Notes: generated from the letters alone by a model not told the origin. 46,045 nucleotides of DNA from Prevotella sp. CAG:1320 (GCA_000435635.1 FR882125.1:17012-63056), one strand, 5' to 3'. Shown: positions 25,791-35,411, numbered from the stretch's first letter. Translations and numbers: made by a program.

Positions 25791-27965
25791 TCAGTTGGCC
25801 TGCTCGGAAAGGAACTTGATGCGCACCAATCTTATCTCGTCTTCGGTGCAGATGTCTCCCAGCTCTTCGATGGCGGCATCCAGGTCGTCTGTCTCGCTCT
25901 CCATGAAGTAGTCGTATACCTCATCTATGCGTTCTTCGTCCATCACCTCGTCCAGGAAATAGTCTATGTTCAGCTTGGTGCCGCTATAGACGATGGCCTC
26001 TATCTCGTCGAGCAAGGCATCGAACTCCAGTCCTTTAGCCTCAGCGATGTCATCCAAAGCTATTTGGCGGTCTATGCTGTGGATGATGTTCACCTTGAGG
26101 GCAGACTTCTTGGCCACGGTTCTCACCCGCAATTCCTCGGGTCGCTCTATCTCGTTCTCCTCGCAGTACTTCTTGATGAGCTCGCAAAACTCCTTGCCGT
26201 AACGCTTGGCCTTTCCCGCGCCTACACCTTGTATGTTTTGCAGTTCCTGTAAATCAATGGGGTACATGGTGGCCATCTGTTCCAGGGAGATGTCCTGGAA
26301 GATGACGTAGCTGGGCAATTTCGCCTTTTGGGCGATTCTTTTGCGCAGGTCTTTCAACATGTTGAACAAGGTGGGGTCCAAGGCGGCACCTCCCTCGTGG
26401 TTCTCCTCTTCACAACTCTCGTTGAACTCATTGTCTTCCACAATCATGAACGAGTGTGGCTCCTTTAAGTAACGCTTGCCAGCTGGCGTAAGTTTCAAGA
26501 GGCCATAGTTCTCTACGTCTTTCTTCAAGTAGCCTGCCAACAGCGCTTGCCTTATCACGGGATTCCATAGTTTCGGATTCTCGTCTTCGCCAGCTCCAAA
26601 CTCCTCTAGCTCTTGGTGCTTGTGTGAGACGATGTCGTCCGTAGCCCTGCCTTTCACGAAATCAATAATGTATTCTTGCCGGAAGTTCTCTTTCACGGCG
26701 GCTACGGCTTGCAGCACCATGGTCAGGGCGTTTTGGGCTTCCACCTTGGTCTTGGGGTGCAGGCAGTTGTCGCAATTATGGCAGTTATCCTCGGTATATT
26801 CTTCTCCGAAATAGTGGAGCAGCATTTTCCTGCGGCACACGGAAGACTCCGCGTAGGCCGCGGTTTCTTGCAATAGTTGCTTTCCTATGTCTTGTTCGGA
26901 TACAGGTTTGCCCTCCATGAACTTCTCCAGCTTGCGTAGGTCGTTCTTGGCATAGAACGTGATGCATTTGCCCTCGCCGCCATCTCGCCCGGCTCTGCCA
27001 GTCTCTTGATAATATCCTTCCAGGCTTTTGGGGATGTCGTAGTGAATGACAAAGCGCACGTCAGGTTTGTCAATGCCCATGCCAAAGGCGATAGTAGCGA
27101 CAATCACGTCAAGCTTTTCCATCAGGAAATCGTCTTGTGTCTGTGAACGGGTCACGGAGTCAAGTCCCGCATGATAAGGGGCGGCTTTGATATCGTTGGC
27201 CTTTAACACTTCAGCCAGTTCCTCTACCTTTTTGCGCGACAGGCAGTATATGATGCCGCTCTTGCCAGGATTCTGGCGTATGAACATGATGATTTGCTTG
27301 TCAATGTCCTTTGTCTTCTGCCGCACCTCGTAGTAGAGGTTAGGACGATTGAAAGAGCTCTTGAATTCAACGGCGTCGTTGATACCCAAGCTTTTCTTGA
27401 TGTCTGTACGCACCTTGTCGGTGGCGGTAGCCGTGAGGGCGATAACAGGCGCTTGCCCTATTTCATTGATGATGGGGCGGATGCGGCGATATTCCGGGCG
27501 GAAATCGTGCCCCCATTCAGATATGCAATGTGCCTCGTCTACGGCGTAGAAGGAAATCTTCACCGTCTTGAGGAAGTCTGTGTTCTCCTCCTTGGTGAGC
27601 GATTCCGGGGCGACGTAGAGCAACTTTGTCTTACCTGAGAGAATGTCGGATTTTACTTGCTCAATGGCTGACTTGTTGAGCGATGAGTTCAGGTAATGCG
27701 CCACGCCATCACTTTCGCTCAATCCGTTGATGACATCCACTTGATTTTTCATCAAGGCTATGAGCGGTGAGATGACGATGGCCGTGCCTTCCATGATTAA
27801 CGAGGGCAACTGATAGCAGAGACTCTTGCCGCCACCCGTAGGCATCAACACAAACGTGTTTTTACCTTCCAGCAGGTTGCGGATGATAGACTCCTGGTCG
27901 CCCTTGAACGTGTCAAAGCCGAAGTAGTGCTTTAATTGCTTGGTTAGATTTACCTTTTCCGCCAT
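25791..27965 (-). CDS. recQ: ATP-dependent DNA helicase RecQ
   Basis: A 724-residue 3'-5' helicase for recombination and fork repair. Helicase motifs: Walker A MPTGGGKSLCYQLP near 40-53, DEAH in VDEAHCISEWGHDFRPEY, motif VI ETGRAGRDG near 330. A zinc site follows (CRRKMLLHYFGE then CHNCDNC at about 398-404), then an RQC winged helix and an HRDC domain at about 530-610 (IFQDISLEQMATMYPIDLQE). The C-terminal 110 residues are acidic with a helix-turn-helix-like region, a tail common in Bacteroidetes RecQ. It starts 58 bp after clpX and may be read from the clpPX promoter. Confidence 0.94.
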   Translation of the reverse strand: MAEKVNLTKQLKHYFGFDTFKGDQESIIRNLLEGKNTFVLMPTGGGKSLCYQLPSLIMEGTAIVISPLIALMKNQVDVINGLSESDGVAHYLNSSLNKSAIEQVKSDILSGKTKLLYVAPESLTKEENTDFLKTVKISFYAVDEAHCISEWGHDFRPEYRRIRPIINEIGQAPVIALTATATDKVRTDIKKSLGINDAVEFKSSFNRPNLYYEVRQKTKDIDKQIIMFIRQNPGKSGIIYCLSRKKVEELAEVLKANDIKAAPYHAGLDSVTRSQTQDDFLMEKLDVIVATIAFGMGIDKPDVRFVIHYDIPKSLEGYYQETGRAGRDGGEGKCITFYAKNDLRKLEKFMEGKPVSEQDIGKQLLQETAAYAESSVCRRKMLLHYFGEEYTEDNCHNCDNCLHPKTKVEAQNALTMVLQAVAAVKENFRQEYIIDFVKGRATDDIVSHKHQELEEFGAGEDENPKLWNPVIRQALLAGYLKKDVENYGLLKLTPAGKRYLKEPHSFMIVEDNEFNESCEEENHEGGAALDPTLFNMLKDLRKRIAQKAKLPSYVIFQDISLEQMATMYPIDLQELQNIQGVGAGKAKRYGKEFCELIKKYCEENEIERPEELRVRTVAKKSALKVNIIHSIDRQIALDDIAEAKGLEFDALLDEIEAIVYSGTKLNIDYFLDEVMDEERIDEVYDYFMESETDDLDAAIEELGDICTEDEIRLVRIKFLSEQAN

Positions 27966-28023
27966 ATCGTTATGATGCTGTTGTCCTTGGTCAAAGCCTC
28001 TAGCGCCGCCCGGCTCTTCGGTG

Positions 28024-29265
28024 TCAGGCCGATTCCTTTATGTGGAAATGCGCTTTGTCGAGCTGGCTCATCGCGTATTCGCGAGTCACCTTGAAGGTGC
28101 GAGCCTTGGTGGAAGGCATATTAAACATGGCCTCCCTCATCACCGCCTCGACGATGGAGCGTAAGCCTCTTGCCCCTAGCTTGTATTCCACGGCCTTGTC
28201 CACGATGTAGTCAAGGGCGTCTTGCTCGAAGGTCAGTTTTATCTTGTCCATCTCGAAGAGCTTGATGTATTGCTTGATGATAGAGTTTTTAGGCTCCACC
28301 AGTATCATGCGCAAGGCTTCCTTGTCAAGTGGCTTTAGGTAAGTGAGCACCGGCAACCTGCCGATAATCTCTGGTATAAGGCCAAATGATTTCAGGTCTT
28401 GTGGCAAGACATATTTCATCAGGTCAGCCTTGTCAATCTTATTTACGTTTTGCACGGAGTTGTAACCTACCACATGGGTGTTCAAGCGTTGCGCTATCTT
28501 GCGCTCTATGCCGTCGAACGCGCCGCCGCAGATGAAAAGTATGTTACGCGTATCCACGTGGATATACTCTTGGTCGGGATGCTTCCTGCCTCCCTGGGGC
28601 GGCACGTTGACCATGGTGCCTTCCAGCAGTTTCAGCAAGCCCTGTTGCACGCCTTCTCCGCTTACGTCACGGGTAATAGAGGGGTTGTCGCTTTTGCGGG
28701 CTATCTTGTCTATCTCGTCTATGAAAACGATGCCCCTTTGGGCGGCCTCCACGTCATAGTCAGCCACTTGCAGCAGTCGGCTCAGTATGCTCTCCACGTC
28801 TTCTCCCACATATCCCGCCTCGGTGAACACTGTGGCGTCGACAATAGTGAAAGGCACGTCGAGCAACTTGGCGATAGTACGGGCCAGCAAAGTCTTGCCA
28901 GTGCCCGTGCTTCCCACCATGATGATATTGCTCTTCTCTATTTCCACGCCGTCTTGCGCTTCGGGTTGCATCAGTCGCTTGTAGTGGTTGTAGACAGCCA
29001 CCGCCAGGGTGCGTTTGGCCTCGTCTTGGCCAATGACATATTCGTCCAGGTGCGCTTTTATCTCTTTGGGCTTGGGTATCTGTTTCAATCTCTCTGGATT
29101 TGCCTGCGCTTGCTCCGCCTTGGCGGGAGCGTACATTCCCGCCATCTTGGCGATGTTATATGCCTGATTGGCGCATTCTTCGCATATAAAGCCATCAATG
29201 CCCGTTATCAGCAAGCGCACTTCCTTTTCGTCGCGCCCGCAAAAGCTGCATTTCTTTCTTGCCAT
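28024..29265 (-). CDS. clpX: ClpXP protease ATP-binding subunit ClpX
   Basis: A 413-residue AAA+ unfoldase. The N-terminal zinc-binding domain has four cysteines (CSFCGRDE ... FICEECAN). Walker A is [15 protein letters not shown] at about 117-131; Walker B is [11 protein letters not shown]. Sensor and pore-loop regions follow, including GYVGEDVES. The ClpP-contacting loop region contains [14 protein letters not shown]; the usual IGF tripeptide region appears here as part of [10 protein letters not shown]. It unfolds tagged proteins and feeds them to ClpP. It starts 6 bp after the clpP stop, so the two are co-transcribed. Confidence 0.97.
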   Translation of the reverse strand: MARKKCSFCGRDEKEVRLLITGIDGFICEECANQAYNIAKMAGMYAPAKAEQAQANPERLKQIPKPKEIKAHLDEYVIGQDEAKRTLAVAVYNHYKRLMQPEAQDGVEIEKSNIIMVGSTGTGKTLLARTIAKLLDVPFTIVDATVFTEAGYVGEDVESILSRLLQVADYDVEAAQRGIVFIDEIDKIARKSDNPSITRDVSGEGVQQGLLKLLEGTMVNVPPQGGRKHPDQEYIHVDTRNILFICGGAFDGIERKIAQRLNTHVVGYNSVQNVNKIDKADLMKYVLPQDLKSFGLIPEIIGRLPVLTYLKPLDKEALRMILVEPKNSIIKQYIKLFEMDKIKLTFEQDALDYIVDKAVEYKLGARGLRSIVEAVMREAMFNMPSTKARTFKVTREYAMSQLDKAHFHIKESA

Positions 29266-29271
29266 CTTTCC

Positions 29272-29937
29272 TTAACGCTTCCTTTCCAGTACAGTGTCTA
29301 TCATGCCATACTCCTTGGCTTCTTGAGCGGTCATCCAGAAGTTGCGGTCACTGTCTTTCCACACTTTTTCGTAGGGTGTATGAGAGTGATCGGAGATGAT
29401 GGTATAGAGTTCTTTCTTGAATTTCATGATTTCCTGGGCTTCTATCTCGATGTCGGAAGCTTGTCCCTGCACGCCGCCCAGCGGCTGGTGTATCATCACC
29501 CTGCTATGGGGTAGGGCAGAACGCTTCCCTTCCTTGCCAGATACGAGCAATACGGCTGCCATCGAGGCTGCCATGCCTGTGCAGATAGTGGCCACGTCAC
29601 TGGTTATGAATTGCATGGTGTCGTAGATGCCGAGACCCGCCGTGACGCTACCGCCAGGACTATTTATATATATGGAGATGTCTTTGCCGTTGTCTACTGA
29701 GTCAAGGTAGAGCAATTGGGCTTGCAGTGTGTTGGCGGTGTAATCGTCTATTTGTGTGCCCAAGAAGATGATGCGATCCATCATCAAGCGAGAGAACACG
29801 TCCATTTGAGTGACGTTCAGCTGCCGCTCTTCCAAGATGTAAGGATTCAGGTATTGGGCTTGTGAGCTTATTACCTCGTCAAATGTCAAGCCATTAATTC
29901 CTAAATGCTTTGTGGCATATTTTCTAAAATCATTCAT
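29272..29937 (-). CDS. clpP: ATP-dependent Clp protease proteolytic subunit
   Basis: A 221-residue serine protease that forms the tetradecameric degradation chamber for ClpX. The catalytic serine is in GMAASMAAVLL at about 115-125. The catalytic histidine is in HSRVMIHQPLGG. The substrate-shaping segment INSPGGSVTAGLGIYDTM is present. Length is slightly above the E. coli protein (207). It has a well-formed promoter inside an unusual inverted repeat, between it and tig. clpX follows after 6 bp. Confidence 0.97.
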   Translation of the reverse strand: MNDFRKYATKHLGINGLTFDEVISSQAQYLNPYILEERQLNVTQMDVFSRLMMDRIIFLGTQIDDYTANTLQAQLLYLDSVDNGKDISIYINSPGGSVTAGLGIYDTMQFITSDVATICTGMAASMAAVLLVSGKEGKRSALPHSRVMIHQPLGGVQGQASDIEIEAQEIMKFKKELYTIISDHSHTPYEKVWKDSDRNFWMTAQEAKEYGMIDTVLERKR

Positions 29938-29969
29938 GTCTTTTGTGGTATTTTTTAGGGTACGAAAAT

Positions 29970-30032
29970 GGGGTTATCGACCCTTTTCATCTTGTTTCTA
30001 GAAACAAAGATAATAAAAAAGTCGATAACCCC
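29970..30032. repeat. inverted repeat around the clpP promoter with central palindrome
   Basis: Perfect 12-bp arms GGGGTTATCGAC (29970-29981) and GTCGATAACCCC (30021-30032). Inside is a 16-bp palindrome, TTGTTTCTAGAAACAA (29992-30007). One arm lies between the -33 and -7 boxes of the clpP promoter; the palindrome covers the expected start site; the other arm lies in the leader. The placement suggests an operator or a tig terminator, or both. No T run follows the second arm on the minus strand. Confidence 0.75.
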
Positions 30033-30035
30033 AAA
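30005..30035 (-). promoter_or_regulatory. promoter of clpPX(-recQ)
   Basis: On the minus strand -33 TTTG (complement of 30032-30035) and -7 TATCTTTG (complement of 30005-30012) are both perfect matches, with 19 bp between them. The predicted start is near 29998, giving a leader of about 60 nt. Confidence 0.8.
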
Positions 30036-30067
30036 TAAATACGTATATTTTTTACAAAAATTATTCT

Positions 30068-31417
30068 TTACGCTAGTTTGTTGAAGTCATCGAGAGAGAT
30101 TTCTTTCTTGTTGATCTTGGCTACGTTTTTGGCCACTTCCACCAACTTGCGGTCTATGCTTCTCTCGATAATCGCGTCTTTCTGCTCGCCTTTCTTGAGC
30201 ATTTCCTGTGCGTAGTTGTCGATATACTCAGCGGGTACATTTGACATGCCGTATTGCGCGAATTGTGCACGTGCGGCCTCGCGGGCGGTCTCTTTCAAGT
30301 CCTCGTCGTTGATCTTGATGTCATTGTCCTTCACCAACTTCTCCTTGATGAGATGCCAAGTGAGCTCCTTGACGCTGTCATTGTAGTTTTTCTCTACAAA
30401 ATCATCGCCCTTGTCCTTGTTCTTGGCTTTCATTATGCGCTTGAGCAACTCATCGGGATAGGTCAACGTGCCAACCTCGTCCTCATAATGCTTGCGCATG
30501 TCGAGCAGGAAGCGGAAATCACTCTGGGTAGCCAGTTGCTCCTTTACGTTCTCGGCAATCTTGGCGCGGAAACCTGCCTCGTCTTTCACGTTGCCTTCGC
30601 CAAATACTTGGTCAAAGAGTTGCTGGTCTACAGCGTGGGGGAAGAAACGGCTGATTTCCGTTACGTGGAAGCTGAAATCCGCGTTGATATCTTTTGCCGC
30701 CTCGCGGTCAATCTTCAAAAGGGAAGCTATCTCGCCGTCGTTTTCGGGATAAGCTTTACGGGGATTGAAAGTGATGAGGTCACCCATCTTCACGCCGTCA
30801 AACAACTTCTTTTGGTCTTCAACCTTGATGTACATGGGCATCATCACGGCACCCTCGGTAGTGATACCGCCTTCCTTCACGTTGCCATCGGCATCCAGCT
30901 CGCGCAGGTCGCCACGCAATATGTCGTTGTCTTGATATTCTTCCACGGTCTTGTGTTCACCCATTCGAGAGGCGTACATGTCTACCTGCCCATCGATGAT
31001 CTTGTCATCTACTTGGATGTCGTAATAGTCCAAAGTGTCCTTGTCGCTGAGGGTAACGTTTACCTCGGGAGCCACGGCGATATCAAATTTCATGGTATAT
31101 GGCGCAGGCTTCTCCACGTCGATAGGCTCCTGGCCGTTGGCGGTCATGGGCTCACCCAGGAATTGTATGTTGTTTTCTGTCAGGTAATCATAGATTTTTC
31201 TGCCTACCAGATTGTTGATGGCATCCATCTTCACGGCAGTTCCGTATTGACGCTTTATCATGCCGATGGGAGCCTGGCCAGGGCGGAAGCCTGGTACGCT
31301 GGCCCGCTTGCGATAATCTTTCAATGTCTTCTCGACATCTGCCTTGTAATCTTCTTCCTCCACGGTGATGGTCAGCAGGCCATTCACCTTGTCTTGGATG
31401 TCAAATGAAATGTTCAT
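30068..31417 (-). CDS. tig: trigger factor, ribosome-associated chaperone
   Basis: A 449-residue chaperone that binds nascent chains at the ribosome exit. The N-terminal domain has the ribosome-binding signature as PGFRPGQAPIGMIK near 42-55. A middle FKBP-like domain (about 150-245) is weakly conserved. A long helical C-terminal domain follows. Length fits Bacteroidetes trigger factors (about 450). It lies upstream of clpP and clpX on the same strand, the classic tig-clpP-clpX order, but clpP has its own promoter. Confidence 0.95.
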   Translation of the reverse strand: MNISFDIQDKVNGLLTITVEEEDYKADVEKTLKDYRKRASVPGFRPGQAPIGMIKRQYGTAVKMDAINNLVGRKIYDYLTENNIQFLGEPMTANGQEPIDVEKPAPYTMKFDIAVAPEVNVTLSDKDTLDYYDIQVDDKIIDGQVDMYASRMGEHKTVEEYQDNDILRGDLRELDADGNVKEGGITTEGAVMMPMYIKVEDQKKLFDGVKMGDLITFNPRKAYPENDGEIASLLKIDREAAKDINADFSFHVTEISRFFPHAVDQQLFDQVFGEGNVKDEAGFRAKIAENVKEQLATQSDFRFLLDMRKHYEDEVGTLTYPDELLKRIMKAKNKDKGDDFVEKNYNDSVKELTWHLIKEKLVKDNDIKINDEDLKETAREAARAQFAQYGMSNVPAEYIDNYAQEMLKKGEQKDAIIERSIDRKLVEVAKNVAKINKKEISLDDFNKLA

Positions 31418-31479
31418 CTTCTTGTGTTTTATGTTTTGTTATGTTTATACTAACTTGTGAGTTTCTTGCGATGGGCGTG

Positions 31480-31487
31480 CAAAATTA
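31480..31487 (-). promoter_or_regulatory. -7 promoter element for tig
   Basis: On the minus strand TAATTTTG matches TAnnTTTG perfectly, about 65 bp before the tig ATG. No -33 match is seen at standard spacing. The rest of the 302-bp gap (31418-31719) shows only a TTAAGCCCAAATCGTCATTA-type motif beside the lptB stop codon. Confidence 0.5.
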
Positions 31488-31719
31488 CATATTTTTTGCG
31501 TATTTACCTAATGGAGTGTGCAAAAATTGTGTTTTTTAACGCAAATAGGCCATTAGGCTTTGGACTGATTGCCCTTTTATGGCTTGAGGCTTGCTTTCCG
31601 GATTGCTGAAGGCGTAGCGGGCTACATCGAGGCAAAAGGCTGGCAGAAGCGGGCAAGATGCGAAAGAGTTTCTCTTTAGAGGAAAAGTGGGTCTTATGCG
31701 GCCTAATGACGATTTGGGC

Positions 31720-32544
31720 TTAACCGTCTTTCTCCGCTTCCTTGGCTCTCTTCTGTTCATCTATGAGCTGGAAGTCCTTTTTCCTGAGCACGAAACTGTT
31801 GCTGAGATACTTTTCCCTTACGATTTTGTTGGCCGCCAGTTCCTCTGGCAGGCCTTGGAAGAGTATTTTCCCCTCGAAGAGCAGGTAGGCGCGGTCGGTG
31901 ATGGTCAAGGTCTCCTGCACGTTGTGGTCGGTGATGAGGATGCCGATGTTACGGTATTTCAGCTGCCATACGATATATTGGATGTCTTCCACGGCGATGG
32001 GGTCGACTCCCGCGAAAGGCTCGTCAAGCATGATGAATTTGGGGTCTATGGCCAGGCATCGGGCAATCTCCGTTCGGCGACGCTCTCCACCGGAAAGTTG
32101 GTCGCCCTTGTTCTTGCGCACCTTCTCTAGCCTAAACTCCCTGATGAGGCTTTCCAACTTGTCTAGCTGCTCTTGGCGGCTCAGCCCGGTCATCTCCAGT
32201 ACGGCCAAGATGTTGTCTTCTACGCTCAGCTTGCGGAAAACGCTGGCTTCCTGTGGCAAATAGCCTATTCCCGCTCTCGCGCGTTTATATACAGGGTAGT
32301 CGGTGATGTCTTCGTCGTTCAGGTAAACGTGCCCCGCGTTGGGTATCACCAACCCCGTGGTCATGTAAAAAGAGGTGGTTTTACCCGCTCCGTTCGGGCC
32401 CAGTAGCCCCACGATTTCTCCCTGCCTTACGTTGATGGTCACTCCGTTGGCCACGGTTCTTTTGCCGTAACGCTTCACCAGTCCTTCCGTGCGCAGCACC
32501 ATGCCTTGCCCTGTCTGGCTTGTGGAATTGTTGGTCTCTTCCAT
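31720..32544 (-). CDS. lptB: LPS export ABC transporter ATPase LptB
   Basis: A 274-residue ABC ATPase. Walker A is [17 protein letters not shown]; the signature is [16 protein letters not shown]; Walker B is [13 protein letters not shown]; the switch histidine is in [10 protein letters not shown]. The F-Y-M segment after Walker A and AGVDP after Walker B are typical of LptB. It powers extraction of lipopolysaccharide from the inner membrane through LptFG. It has an extra N-terminal stretch (about 14 residues) and a basic-acidic C-terminal tail. The LptFG genes are not in this window. It is divergent from mlaEF. Confidence 0.94.
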   Translation of the reverse strand: MEETNNSTSQTGQGMVLRTEGLVKRYGKRTVANGVTINVRQGEIVGLLGPNGAGKTTSFYMTTGLVIPNAGHVYLNDEDITDYPVYKRARAGIGYLPQEASVFRKLSVEDNILAVLEMTGLSRQEQLDKLESLIREFRLEKVRKNKGDQLSGGERRRTEIARCLAIDPKFIMLDEPFAGVDPIAVEDIQYIVWQLKYRNIGILITDHNVQETLTITDRAYLLFEGKILFQGLPEELAANKIVREKYLSNSFVLRKKDFQLIDEQKRAKEAEKDG

Positions 32545-32564
32545 TTCTCTTTATGATTTGGCTG

Positions 32565-32572
32565 CAAAATTA
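32565..32572 (-). promoter_or_regulatory. -7 promoter element for lptB
   Basis: On the minus strand TAATTTTG matches TAnnTTTG perfectly, about 20 bp before the lptB start codon, in the 148-bp spacer shared with mlaE. Confidence 0.5.
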
Positions 32573-32623
32573 GTAAAATTCACCCGAATACCGCTGATAA
32601 TTCCTAAAAACTCTTTATAATAT

Positions 32624-32654
32624 TTCGGTTTTTAGAGGATTTTAGTTACTTTCG
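32624..32654 (+). promoter_or_regulatory. probable promoter of mlaEF
   Basis: TTCG (32624-32627) and TACTTTCG (32647-32654) fit TTTG and TAnnTTTG with one mismatch each and a 19-bp spacer. The leader would be about 30 nt. Confidence 0.45.
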
Positions 32655-32692
32655 CGTCGTGTAATATATATAAGTGGCATTAAGTTTATCGC

Positions 32693-33439
32693 ATGTTGAT
32701 ATATAAGTGGTTGACTACCTTTGGCAGTTACTTGATGTTGATGGGTCGGGCTTTCTCCCGCCCAGAGCGACTGAGGATGTTTTTGAAGCGGTACGTGAAG
32801 GAGATGTCCCAGTTGGGAGTGGATTCCATCGGCATTGTGCTGCTCATCTCTTTTTTCATCGGGGCGGTGATTTGCATCCAGATGAAGTTGAATATCCAGA
32901 GTCCTTGGATGCCCCGCTGGGTGTCGGGCTATACCACCCGCGAGATTATGTTGCTGGAGTTCTCTTCCAGTATCATGTGCTTGATTTTAGCGGGTAAGGT
33001 GGGTTCCAATATCGCTTCCGAATTGGGCACCATGCGAGTCACCCAGCAGATAGACGCCTTGGATATCATGGGCGTGAATTCCGCTTGTTATTTGATATTG
33101 CCCAAAATCATGGGACTCATCACCATTATGCCTTTCCTGGTTATCTTCAGTTCCGCCATGGGAATCATTGGCGCATACGGGACGGCTTATGTGGGGCACA
33201 TCTTGTCGCCTTCTGACCTGACATTGGGCTTGCAGCACGCGTTCAACTCCTGGTTTGTGTGGATGAGCATCATCAAGAGCCTCTTCTTCGCTTTCATCAT
33301 CGCCAGTGTCTCCTCCTATTTCGGTTATACCGTGGAGGGAGGCTCCGTGGAGGTGGGCGAGGCTTCTACCGCGGCGGTGGTTAACTCTAGTGTGCTGATA
33401 TTGTGTTCTGACGTGTTTCTCACCCAAATCCTTTCCTGA
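32693..33439 (+). CDS. mlaE: MlaE-family phospholipid ABC transporter permease
   Basis: A 248-residue inner-membrane permease with about five helices. The family pattern is clear: SIGIVLLISFFIGAVICIQ, GKVGSNIASELGTMRVTQQIDALDIMGV, and the C-terminal SVEVGEASTAAVVNSSV. This component moves phospholipids between the outer and inner membranes and keeps the outer leaflet asymmetric. It is followed by its ATPase after 2 bp. An MCE-domain MlaD gene is not next to it here; the gene after mlaF is alanine dehydrogenase. Confidence 0.93.
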   Translation: MLIYKWLTTFGSYLMLMGRAFSRPERLRMFLKRYVKEMSQLGVDSIGIVLLISFFIGAVICIQMKLNIQSPWMPRWVSGYTTREIMLLEFSSSIMCLILAGKVGSNIASELGTMRVTQQIDALDIMGVNSACYLILPKIMGLITIMPFLVIFSSAMGIIGAYGTAYVGHILSPSDLTLGLQHAFNSWFVWMSIIKSLFFAFIIASVSSYFGYTVEGGSVEVGEASTAAVVNSSVLILCSDVFLTQILS

Positions 33440-33441
33440 CC

Positions 33442-34236
33442 ATGATAGAAGTGAAGCATCTTACTAAAGTCTTTGGCGACAAGGTCGTGTTGTCTGACAT
33501 CAATATGGTCTTTGAGAAAGGGAAGACCAATCTCGTCATCGGGCAGAGCGGATCGGGAAAGACCGTGCTTATCAAGAATATGGTGGGACTTCTGACCCCA
33601 ACTTCGGGCGAGGTGCTCTACGACGGTCGTGACTTCGCTTCCATGTCCAAGAAGGAGAAGGTGGCCATGCGCCGCGAGATGGGCATGATATTCCAGGGAG
33701 CGGCCCTTTTCGACTCCATGAGCGTGTTGGAGAACGTGATGTTTCCTTTGGACATGTTCTCGTCCATGAATTATCGTGAACGTGTAAAGAGGGCGCAGGA
33801 GTGCCTGGGAAGGGTCAACTTGATAGACGCGCAGTTGAAATACCCTGGAGAGTTGTCGGGTGGCATGCAGAAGCGAGTGGCCATCGCGAGGGCTATTGTC
33901 ATGAATCCCAAGTACTTGTTTTGTGACGAGCCAAACTCAGGACTTGACCCAAAGACCTCGCTAGTGATAGATGAGTTGCTTTCAGGAATCACCAAGGAGT
34001 ATGACATCACCACTATCATCAATACCCACGACATGAACTCCGTGATGGGTATAGGAGAGAATATCTGTTTTATCTACCAAGGGCACAAGGAGTGGCAGGG
34101 CACCAAGGACGAGGTGATGAACTCCACCAACGAGAAGCTCAACGACCTGGTGTTCGCCTCCGATCTCTTCCGCAAGGTGAAGCGAGTGGAAATGGACAAG
34201 GAAAAAGGTGAGTCTAGGGATAAAATCAAGCCTTGA
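33442..34236 (+). CDS. mlaF: MlaF-family ABC transporter ATPase
   Basis: A 264-residue ABC ATPase. Walker A is GQSGSGKTVLIKNMVGL; the signature is LSGGMQKRVAIARAI; Walker B is YLFCDEPNSGLDP; the switch histidine is in NTHDMNSV. SGGMQKRV is typical of MlaF/Mkl ATPases. It drives phospholipid transport with the MlaE permease just upstream (2 bp gap). The C-terminal 25 residues are charged and lack a known motif. No terminator is seen between it and ald, but ald has its own promoter. Confidence 0.93.
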   Translation: MIEVKHLTKVFGDKVVLSDINMVFEKGKTNLVIGQSGSGKTVLIKNMVGLLTPTSGEVLYDGRDFASMSKKEKVAMRREMGMIFQGAALFDSMSVLENVMFPLDMFSSMNYRERVKRAQECLGRVNLIDAQLKYPGELSGGMQKRVAIARAIVMNPKYLFCDEPNSGLDPKTSLVIDELLSGITKEYDITTIINTHDMNSVMGIGENICFIYQGHKEWQGTKDEVMNSTNEKLNDLVFASDLFRKVKRVEMDKEKGESRDKIKP

Positions 34237-34239
34237 AAA

Positions 34240-34271
34240 TTTGGAACTTAGAGGTATTTTCGCTATATTCG
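34240..34271 (+). promoter_or_regulatory. promoter of ald
   Basis: -33 TTTG (34240-34243) is perfect; -7 TATATTCG (34264-34271) has one mismatch; the spacer is 20 bp. It starts 4 bp after the mlaF stop codon. Confidence 0.65.
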
Positions 34272-34301
34272 CGTTAGGTAAAACCTTAAATCCTGACGCG
34301 T

Positions 34302-35411
34302 ATGATGAAGATTGGAATTCCTAAAGAACTTAAGAACAACGAGAACCGGGTGGGTATGACCCCCGCGGGCGTTGCCCAGTTGGTGGCTCGTGGCCATCAG
34401 GTTTACGTGCAAGCCACGGCGGGTATTGGCAGTGGCTTCGCGGATGAAGACTATGTGGCCGTGGGCGCCACCATGTTGCCTACCATTGAGGAGGTATACG
34501 GAGTGGCCGATATGATAGTGAAAGTCAAGGAGCCTGTGCCCCAGGAATATCCTTTGATTAAATTTGGGCAAATTGTTTTCACGTACTTCCATTTCGCCTG
34601 CGACAAGGCCCTCACCGACGCGATGATAGCTTCGGGTGGTGTGTGCGTGGCCTACGAGACCGTACGTACAGCGGATGGAGCGTTGCCGCTGTTGACTCCC
34701 ATGAGCGAGGTGGCAGGCCGCATGGCTGCCATCAATGGCGCGTATTACTTGCAAAAGACAAAAGGAGGCAAGGGCAAGTTGATAGGCGGCGTGCCAGGAG
34801 TAAGGCCCGCCAAGGTGGTTGTACTGGGTGGAGGCATCGTGGGACAAGCCGCGGCTCGCACGGCGGCAGGCTTGGGCGCCGACGTAGTGATACTGGATAT
34901 CTCGTTGCCAAAGTTGCGTGAGCTGTCCATTACGATGCCCGCCAACGTCCGTACGGTCTATTCATCGCCCCACCATGTGGAGTCGGAACTCGCTGATGCC
35001 GACGTGGTGATAGGCGCGGTGCTCGTGCCTGGCGACAAGGCTCCCAAGTTGGTTACCCGAGACATGCTGGCCAAGATGCGTCCTGGTACGGTAATGGTAG
35101 ACGTGGCCATAGACCAAGGAGGTTGTTTTGAGACTTCCCGTCCCACCACCCATAGTGACCCTGTCTATGAGGTAGACGGCATCCTGCATTATTGTGTGGC
35201 CAATATCCCTGGCGCCATCCCCCATACCTCCACCTCAGCGTTGGCTAACGCTACTTTAAGCTATGCTGTGGCCTTGGCCGACAAGGGCTGGAAGAAAGCG
35301 TGCCAAGATGACCCCGCCTTGGCCGAGGGACTGAACATCGTGGAGGGCAAAGTGGTATACAAGGCCGTGGCCGACGTGTTTGGCTTGCCTTATGAACCTT
35401 TGACGCTATGA
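34302..35411 (+). CDS. ald: alanine dehydrogenase
   Basis: A 369-residue enzyme that interconverts L-alanine with pyruvate and ammonia using NAD(H). The N-terminal substrate domain has IPKELKNNENRVGMTPAGV, the catalytic lysine in VKVKEPVP near 75, and the catalytic histidine in FTYFHFA near 96. The Rossmann NAD loop is VLGGGIVGQAAARTAAGLGA near 170-190. DVAIDQGGCFETS and HYCVANIPGAIPHTST are family signatures. Length fits (about 370). An adjacent ATG at 34305 is an equal alternative start. It overlaps the DUF6078 gene by an ATGA junction, so the two are translated together. Confidence 0.96.
   Translation: MMKIGIPKELKNNENRVGMTPAGVAQLVARGHQVYVQATAGIGSGFADEDYVAVGATMLPTIEEVYGVADMIVKVKEPVPQEYPLIKFGQIVFTYFHFACDKALTDAMIASGGVCVAYETVRTADGALPLLTPMSEVAGRMAAINGAYYLQKTKGGKGKLIGGVPGVRPAKVVVLGGGIVGQAAARTAAGLGADVVILDISLPKLRELSITMPANVRTVYSSPHHVESELADADVVIGAVLVPGDKAPKLVTRDMLAKMRPGTVMVDVAIDQGGCFETSRPTTHSDPVYEVDGILHYCVANIPGAIPHTSTSALANATLSYAVALADKGWKKACQDDPALAEGLNIVEGKVVYKAVADVFGLPYEPLTL

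Noticed and set aside
28399..29514. Long plus-strand frame opposite clpX and clpP
   Set aside because: It covers two clear essential genes in antisense; no motif or start context. The same holds for 24219-25064 (guaB), 30254-31408 (tig), 15603-16742 (ompA) and 486-1775.
31536..31760. 74-residue minus-strand ORF downstream of lptB
   Set aside because: It overlaps lptB out of frame, is basic and low-complexity, with no plausible start signal.
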